Shown here one piece after another: positions 57,529 to 64,000 of a stretch of 64,000 bases of DNA (position 1 is the stretch's first letter; every line of letters begins with the position of its first letter). A program made the translations under genes and the position numbers. Source of the DNA: Desmodesmus armatus (taxonomy: Eukaryota > Chlorophyta > Chlorophyceae > Sphaeropleales > Scenedesmaceae); contig VIIQ02000193.1 of assembly GCA_007449985.2 (NCBI GenBank), forward strand, positions 112,015 through 176,014, in the 5' to 3' direction. The notes under the pieces are model-generated. The model was given only the letters and a program-made list of their open reading frames with translations, was not told the origin of the DNA and searched no databases.

Positions 57529-60500
57529 TACAGCAGGGTCGACGGCAGTGGTGGTGGCGTTGGCAACCTTGTCAGTTGCAGCACGCTCGTCCCCTCATTA
57601 TACATACAGCTGCACAAGTAGTGTACCCCTTTCCTGCACAGTAGCAGCAGCAGCAGCACCAGCAGCAGCGGCGGCGGCGGCAGCTGCGTTCGTGGTGGCG
57701 ACAGTGTCACTTCCAGCACGCTCGTCACCGTCAGGGGCCAGGGGATTCATCCTGCCCTCCCCCCTTCACTGCATTTCCCCCTTGCTGCCCTTTCCCCCCT
57801 TTTCCCCGTCCACCATTCCCCCCCTGGGAGGGGCGAAAGGGGGGAAGATGGGGAGATAGGAGGGGGGAAAAGGGGGGAAAAGAGGGGAGGGGGCCAAGGC
57901 TGGAGGGAGGAAAGGGGGGGTGGGGAGGGGGGAGACAAAGAGGGGAGGGCCCCCCTTTTCCCACCTTCGCCCCTCCCCACTTTCCCCCCGTACCCCCCTC
58001 CCCACTTTACGCCCTCCCCACTTTGCCCCCTCCCCACGATCCCCCCATTCCCCCCCCCCCTTTCCCCCCTTCCCAACTCCCCCCTCCGCCACAAAGTCCT
58101 TACCAGCACTCCCCTAAAAGCTTCCAACATCGTACTGCGGCATGTTCCGCGCATCCCCCACAGCGTACACCAGTTGTGGTCGTGCTGCATAGGCCGCCTG
58201 CACACTGCGCTGAACCGGGGGGGGGGGGGGGGGGGGGCTCACGGCCCCCCCCCCCCCCCCCTCCTTCAACCCACCGCACCCCATCTTCCCTCTCTTCTTC
58301 TCCCTTCCTTCCTCCCTGCCTCCCCCTCAACCGCACCCCACCCCCACACACAAACAGGCTTACCAGCACTCCCCCATAGCTTCCATCAGCATACTGTGGC
58401 ATGCTCCGCGCATCCCCCACAGCGTACACCAGTTGTGGTCGTGCTGCATAGGCCGCCTGCACACTGCGCTGAACCGGGGGGGGGGGGGGGGGCTCACTGC
58501 CCTCCCCCCCCTTCCTTCAACCCACCGCACCCCATCTTCCCTCTCTTCTTCTCCCTTCCTTCCTCCCTGCCTCCCCCTCAACCGCACCCCACCCCCACAC
58601 ACAAACAGGCTTACCAGCACTCCCCCATAGCTTCCATCAGCATACTGTGGCATGCTCCGCGCATCCCCCACAGCGTACACCAGTTGTGGTCGTGCTGCAT
58701 AGGCCGCCTGCACACTGCGCTGAACAGGGGGGGGGGGGGCTCACTGCCCCCCCCCCCCCTCCTTCAACCCACCGCACCCCATCTTCCCTCTCTTCTTCTC
58801 CCTTCCTTCCTCCCTGCCTCCCCCTCAACCGCACCCCACCCCCACACACAAACAGGCTTACCAGCACTCCCCCATAGCTTCCATCAGCATACTGTGGCAT
58901 GCTCCGCGCATCCCCCACAGCGTACACCAGTTGTGGTCGTGCTGCATAGGCCGCCTGCACACTGCGCTGAACCGGGGGGGGGGGGGGCGGGGCGGGGGGG
59001 GCTCACTGCCCCCCCCCCCACCTCCTTCAACCCACCGCACCCCATCTTCCCTCTCTTCTTCTCCCTTCCTTCCTCCCTGCCTCCCCCTCAACCGCACCCC
59101 ACCCCCACACACAAACAGGCTTACCAGCACTCCCCCATAGCTTCCATCAGCATACTGTGGCATGCTCCGCGCATCCCCCACAGCGTACACCAGTTGTGGT
59201 CGTGCTGCATAGGCCGCCTGCACACTGCGCTGAACCGGGGGGGGGGGGGGCTCACTGCCCCCCCCCCTCCTTCAACCCACCGCACCCCATCTTCCCTCTC
59301 TTCTTCTCCCTTCCTTCCTCCCTGCCTCCCCCTCAACCGCACCCCACCCCCACACACAAACAGGCTTACCAGCACTCCCCCATAGCTTCCATCAGCATAC
59401 TGTGGCATGCTCCGCGCATCCCCCACAGCGTACACCAGTTGTGGTCGTGCTGCATAGGCCGCCTGCACACTGCGCTGAACCGGGGGGGGGGGGGGGCGGG
59501 GCGGGGGGGGCTCACTGCCCCCCCCCCCCCACCTCCTTCACCCACCGCACCCCATCTTCCCTCTCTTCTTCTCCCTTCCTTCCTCCCTGCCTCCCCCTCA
59601 ACCGCACCCCACCCCCACACACAAACAGGCTTACCAGCACTCCCCCATAGCTTCCATCAGCATACTGTGGCATGCTCCGCGCATCCCCCACAGCGTACAC
59701 CAGTTGTGGTCGTGCTGCATAGGCCGCCTGCACACTGCGCTGAACCGGGGGGGGGGGGGGGGGCTCACTCCCTCCCCCCCCCCTCCTTCAACCCACCGCA
59801 CCCCATCTTCCCTCTCTTCTTCTCCCTTCCTTCCTCCCTGCCTCCCCCTCAACCGCACCCCACCCCCACACACAAACAGGCTTACCAGCACTCCCCCATA
59901 GCTTCCATCAGCATACTGTGGCATGCTCCGCGCATCTCCCACCGCGTACAGCAGCTGTGGTCGTGCTGCATAGGCCGCCTGCAGGCGCTGAATAGCCACT
60001 GGGCTGTAGTCTATGCTGGTTATGTGGCTGTAGCCATCATCTGCCATGTCTTCTTGAATGCGGCTGGTGCCCACACCCAACTGCATAATTGGCTGGGACT
60101 TGGGGAGGTGCCTGGGGGGGGGGGGGGGGCGGGGGAGTGAGGGGGGGGGGGATGCTTTCCATCTAAGCCTACAGCAGAAGGTGGCTTGACTGTTGAGGGG
60201 TGTAGTTGACGATCACTGGGCTGTAGTTGATGCTGGTTATGTGGCTGTAGCCGTCACCTGCCATGTCATTCCTGGATGCGGCTGGTGCCCACACCCAGCT
60301 GCAGGAAGGACTGAGACTTGGGAAGGTGCCTGGGGGGGGGTGAGGGGCAATGGGTTATGTGCGTGTCTCTGTGTGTGTGTGGGGGGGGGGGGCTTCTGCT
60401 GAACACAGAGCCCTTGCAGTTGGACATGGCGTCACTCACTGTGTGAGGATGTGTATGAGTGAGTTACACTCAATTAAGACGGTCACCGTCTTGGAGCTCA

Positions 60501-60808
60501 CTCATGGCGGTCATAGTCTGGATTACTTATCGTGTCATGATGTGCTGCAGTGCTGAGCAGCTGCGGTCGCTCCGTTGACACCCTGTCAGCCATTCACTGT
60601 GTGAGGATGTGTTTCGAGTGAGTAATGGCCGCGTTCACTGTGTTTGTCACAATATGCTGCAATGCTGAGCAGCTTCGGTCACTCAATGAGCGCCCTTGTC
60701 AGCCACTCACTGTGTGAGGATGTGTTTGAGTGAGTCATAGCTGCGGTACCACTCAAAGGTTGTGGGGTCTTGTTGATAGCGCTTGTCCCAGTAGATTCGC
60801 TCTGAAAA
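57362..60808 (-). CDS. EEF1AKMT4/METTL13-like SAM-dependent methyltransferase (partial)
   Basis: A class I methyltransferase, probably protein-lysine directed as in the eEF1A methyltransferases. - strand exons: 60808 to about 60711 (RIYWDKRY, PTTFEWYRSYDSLKHILTQ), 60111-59886 (SAM motif I MQLGVGTSRIQEDM, DDGYSHITSIDYSPVAI, then YAVGDARSMP, DGSYGGVL) and 57482-57362 (DKGTLDALLCGDDDD, LLGEVWRLLAPGSAYVMITSG). Phases 2 and 0 join all three without a break. W-x-x-RY, FEWY, the acidic post-I motif and DKGTLDALL are hallmarks of the METTL13/EEF1AKMT4 group. Motif I reads GVGTS where GCGNS is usual. The first Met exon upstream and the exons after 57362 were not identified. The intron between exons 2 and 3 carries seven spare copies of exon 2's 3' half. 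Confidence 0.8.
58104..59728 (-). repeat. Seven tandem cassette copies of a methyltransferase exon
   Basis: Copies begin (donor side, + coordinates) at 58104, 58364, 58615, 58862, 59125, 59370 and 59635, with a period of about 245-265 bp. Each reads AAYAARPQLVYAVGDARSMP through GGVL, ends at a GTAAGC/G donor, and has AG upstream of GCGGCC. A block of 31 codons, phase 0 to 0, is therefore available from each. Units also carry the same C/T-rich intron (CTTCCCTCTCTTCTTCTCCC) and a G-run/C-run pair of varying length. The leftmost copy is the most diverged (MLEAFRGVL). Confidence 0.9.
60190..60335 (-). pseudogene. Broken copy of the SAM motif I exon
   Basis: Matches the 5' part of the exon at 60111-59886 (LGVGTSRIQE, DGYSHITSINYSPV). 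An extra base in 'caggaatgacatgg', compared with 'caagaagacatgg', breaks the frame. It has no donor after the block. Confidence 0.7.
60405..60760 (-). repeat. Repeated exon end SLKHILTQ
   Basis: The donor-proximal piece of the first methyltransferase exon ('actcactcaaacacatcc' then TCACACAGTGAG on the - strand) is repeated twice more downstream, near 60605-60625 and 60435-60465. The copies are separated by about 100-170 bp. It is another short exon-intron duplication. Confidence 0.65.
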
Positions 60809-62849
60809 CTGCGGGGGGGGGGGGGGGGAGTGGAGTGGCAAGGAGAGGGGGGTCATTTATGGGGGGAGGAAGGGGGGTCGAGAGGGAGGAGGGGGGGGAG
60901 AAGGGGAGGGAGGGGGGGAGTGGCAATGCAGGCGGGGAGGGAGGGGGGAGATAAGGTGGCAAGGGGGGGGGGGGGGAGAGGAGGGAGAGAGGGAGGTGAG
61001 AGGGAGTGGGAGGCAGGGGGCGAGGAGAGCGGGGAGAGGGTTGGGCAAGGGGATGGCAAGGAGGGAGTACAAGGGGGGTGTTGGGAAAGGAAGGTAAGAG
61101 GCGGGGTGATGGAGGAGGGTGGGAGGGGGTTGGAAGAGCCAGGGAGGGGGGGGGGGTACATATGGAGCGAGAAAGGGGAGAAGAACGTGAGGGGCTCGGA
61201 AGAGGCATGACAGGGGTGGGAGATGACCGGTGGCAAAGGAGGGTAGCAAGGGGGTGGTGGTTTGGGGGGACATGGGGGGGGGGGGGAGGGGGAGAGATTA
61301 TATCTCTCCCCCTGACTGAGGTAGCATGCATACATGCAGCAGTAGCAATTGAGTGGCAGATGGTGTCTGATACCAGGTTGGTTGACACCTGTAAGCATAA
61401 TATTGTCCTATTACTTTGAGAACTGGGTGCACAAGTGGTGCACATGGGCAGCACAACTGCATGCATTTGTAGATGGTGCATGGTGCAAAAGCAGACTGAA
61501 GCTGCTGCTCACCGCATCATCGTTACTATAGATGGCTGGATTGTCGTACATAGAGGCCGCACAGTGGGTGTGGTTGTCAAAGTGGCTCTTGCTGCTACTG
61601 CTGCTTCGTGACACTCTTTTCCTGCTACTGCTGCTACTGCCACAGGACCGGGCACCGCTACCGCTGCTGCAACAGCGGTTAGAAACAATCAAGCACCGAA
61701 GATTTACTGCTCGTTGTGCTGATAGCAGCAGCATAGAGATCGCTGGCTGCAGCACAAGATGTGTTTGAAAATTGATCGATATTTGCGCCTCAAGTAGTTT
61801 GCTTGCGAAGGCAAATGTTTGAAAACCGGGAGTCTCAACACTTATTTGGTACGTGCAGGAAGCTGCCACGGAGAAGTTGCAGGAGTCGGGTGTTGCAAAT
61901 CCCAGTCAAGCTTTGACTTGACCAAGACAGAGCAGCACGGCATAACATCACGCCTGCCCGCAGCGAGTCTGCAAAAGTTTAACTAGCGCTTCATCACATA
62001 CACATGCGGTCAGCACATGAAGCTAGCTGCAGTTGGCAACATGCGTCCAACATCAGTAGCTCCCACCGCGCAGCGGACAAGCAACTGCGGTATTGGCCAA
62101 CTGCTGCCAAATCAGCCTCTGCGGATCCCCACATGCACCTGAGGGGACACAAACAACAGTACATGAAGGTACAGCACCTCATTTGTTGGCAACACACCAT
62201 GACTCTGGCTGCTGCAGCTGCCCCACCAACTCCATGCCAGTGGCCAAAAGCCACCAGGAAAACCGTTTTCCTGGCTGTGTGACACAGCAGCCAACTTGGC
62301 GACAAATGTACTCTGCTCACAACGCCACCACCAACAGCATATGCTCTGCATGCTCAGGGGAGCGCGCAGCCCCCCCTCCCCCCAGCGCCCCCCCCCCCCC
62401 CCCACCCCTGCCCGAAGCACGGACTCCTGCAGGTGGGATGCATCACCACATCTTCATTTGCCAGCCTCGTTTGTTGGCAACAAACCAAGACTATGACCGT
62501 GCGCAACGTAGCACCAACTTCCATTGCCAGTGGCCAGCAGCCACCAGCGCAAAGTACAGCAGCTGCCGCAACGGCTGCTTGAAGCGATGCTTTTGGTTAC
62601 CCGCCTGACAACACCACCAACAGCAGTGTGGGGCAGACCCCTCCAGCTAGGCTCAGCCTAGAGTGTAGGCATGGCAAGACCACACAATCCACACATGTGC
62701 TGCCAGTTGTTCATCAGACAGGGCCCCTATTGGGTGTGCATGCCTAGCTTGGAAGACCCCGAGGAAGGGGGGGGGGGGCAAAAAGCACTGCCACTAGTGG
62801 CAACACCCCCCTCCCAGACTCCCTCCGCTGCCGCCCCGCAAAACCAGCG
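60809..62849. other. Purine-rich low-complexity block and intergenic sequence
   Basis: 60812-61300 is almost entirely G with A (GGGAGG-type), a strong G-quadruplex candidate and probably part of the first methyltransferase intron. 61300-62849 holds short open frames without splice support. I see no recognisable gene, tRNA or transposon end. Confidence 0.5.
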
Positions 62850-63905
62850 AGGGTCACTCAGTGACTACCTGCCCTGGTGCGGTCACTCATATACTACTTG
62901 CGACCAGCAGGGGTCACTCCAGATGTGGGATACGTGGTCACACACTTGTCATTCTCACACTTTGCGTTCTTCGGCCCACCGCCCAGCACTTCCCCTGGGC
63001 CAGGTTACAGTACTGGCCCAGGTTAGCGAATGAGGCACATGCCACTGGGCCGGGTGTGGGAGTGGGGGCAGGGGGTGGCCCTCCAGTGGGGTAGGTGGTC
63101 ACACACTTGGAGTTCTCACACTTTGCGCTCTTGGGTGCCCACCACAGCATTGCCCATTGGGGACGTTGCAGAAACTGTCCGAGTTGTGCAAATTGGGTGC
63201 AGCCACCGCTGGTTGGAGGGGGGGCGGCCTGGGATTCGGCCCAGGTCATGCATTTGCCGGGTTGGTTGGGGGCGGTCTGTGGCAGGTGGGGTGTGTGTTC
63301 ACACACACGAGGTAGACGTCGGTTGGAGCCATCGGGGCTTGGTGCAGGTGCCGCCGGCCGGCACGATGATTTGCCTGTGTGTGCGGGGGGGGGGGGGGGG
63401 GGGGGGGGGGGCGGGGGGGGGGGGGGGGAGGACAGGGAGGCGGGAGCGGGGGGGGGGGGTTGTGAGTGTGTGTGAATGGGCTGGTGGTTGCCACCATAGT
63501 GACTATGCTTGTTTGGGGGGGGGGGGGGGGCAGCAGGCAGGGTGTCGGTGGGTGGGTGTTACAGGACGCAGGTGGGGGTGGTGTTGACGCAGACCAAGGT
63601 AGATGTCGGGTGCTGCCGTGGGCTTGGTGCAAGTGTTGCCGGCCGGCACGATGATCTTGCCTGGGGGGGGGGATAGGGGGCAGAAAGAGGGAGGGGGGCA
63701 GGGTGTTTGTAGGGCCGCCCTCTGAGAAAGCAAGGTATAAGCCAGAAGCAAGCAGGGGGGGGGGGGTGGGGTAGGTGTGAGCAACAAGCAAGAAGCCAAC
63801 AGCAAACAGATGCGGTGTGTTGACGCAGACGAGGTAGACGTCGGTAGAGCCGTCTGGCTGGTGCAGGTGCCTCCAGCAGGGACGATGATCTTGCCTGGGG
63901 GTGTG
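62850..63905 (-). CDS. Paralogue of the cysteine-rich protein gene (fragmentary)
   Basis: On the - strand, exon-like blocks read GKIIVPAGGTCT near 63897-63860, GKIIVPAGNTCT near 63660-63625 and a third copy near 63370-63340. All are followed by a DGS(T)DVYLVCVN-like stretch in a shifted frame. Downstream blocks read CTQFAQLGQ and AKCENSKCVTTYPT (63215-63090) and CASFANLGQYCN (63045-63000), with a third CVTTYPT-like piece near 62935. The GK(T/I)IVPAGG(S/T)C motif matches exon 4 of the gene at 14546-17230. Each block has one-base shifts, so a continuous product cannot be assembled here. The 5' end probably lies beyond the window. Extracellular location is inferred from the relative. Confidence 0.5.
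63385..63430. repeat. G-run of more than 40 bases
   Basis: G27, one C, then G16 and more, following TGTGTGTGC. It is the longest of many (GT)n-G(n) blocks in the window; others are near 6515, 11637, 11890, 12050, 12165, 13541, 20093, 20370, 29763 and 60366. Confidence 0.9.
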
Positions 63906-64000
63906 GAAGGGGGTGGAAGGGGGTGGGGGGGGGGAGGGGGGGTGTTGGTGAGGGCGAGTAAACAGGTGCAGCCAGAAGCAAGGAAAGGGATGTGGACGGT

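Noticed and set aside
58174..59385. 403-codon + strand Pro/Ser-rich frame
   Set aside because: It is the antisense of the tandem methyltransferase exon array; periodic conservation comes from the repeat unit.
1..64000. CRISPR arrays, bacterial operons, tRNA or rRNA genes
   Set aside because: Direct repeats here are exon duplications, LTRs or microsatellites; no spacer-repeat regularity, no cloverleaf and no rRNA core sequence was recognised by eye.

Overview
The window looks like nuclear DNA of a chlorophyte green alga, most likely a chlamydomonadalean. Haematococcus is my best guess, from memory of its sequence style: long CAG/CTG tracts inside and between exons, and introns full of (GT)n followed by runs of G. 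That guess is inference. What is visible are intron-rich genes with GT-AG (and a few GC-AG) introns, very low-complexity proteins, and eukaryotic retroelements. Nothing prokaryotic was seen: no operons, CRISPR arrays or bacterial promoters.

Layout. 1-4.4 kb: an unrecognised + strand gene with phase-consistent exons. 5.1-13.3 kb (+): a secreted or vacuolar M20 metallopeptidase of the PM20D1/carboxypeptidase-S type. All its metal-ligand motifs are visible, but almost every exon is accompanied by partial tandem copies ('echo exons'). 14.5-17.2 kb (+): a four-exon gene for a 167-residue secreted cysteine-rich protein. A probable paralogue lies on the - strand at 62.8-63.9 kb. 18.4-23.3 kb (-): an SLC35F6-like multi-pass membrane transporter. 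23.7-24.7 and 27.3-32.9 kb (+): tandemly duplicated genes starting with a SAP-like domain. The second continues into a PHD finger and a PINIT-like region, as in SIZ/PIAS SUMO ligases, but no SP-RING is visible. 35.2-54.9 kb (-): a Helitron Rep/helicase gene whose N-terminal part is a string of short symmetric exons. 57.4-60.8 kb (-): an EEF1AKMT4/METTL13-like methyltransferase with seven extra copies of one exon inside an intron.

The Helitron gene is a nested-transposon site. A 675-bp 5'-truncated LINE interrupts its helicase. An LTR retrotransposon with 630-bp LTRs and target duplication ATAGC sits in one intron. A DIRS-group (PAT/Kangaroo-like) element with split direct repeats sits in another, and its reverse transcriptase is itself broken by a 1.2-kb LINE of the same family as the first. 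Removing each LINE plus one copy of its target-site duplication rejoins the host reading frame.

The strongest theme is local tandem duplication of exon-plus-intron units, seen in the peptidase, the cysteine-rich genes, the transporter, the methyltransferase and the Helitron gene. Several single-base frame breaks lie in or next to C-runs and may be assembly errors rather than true lesions. Intron boundaries were read by eye from splice consensus and phase; no RNA evidence was available.
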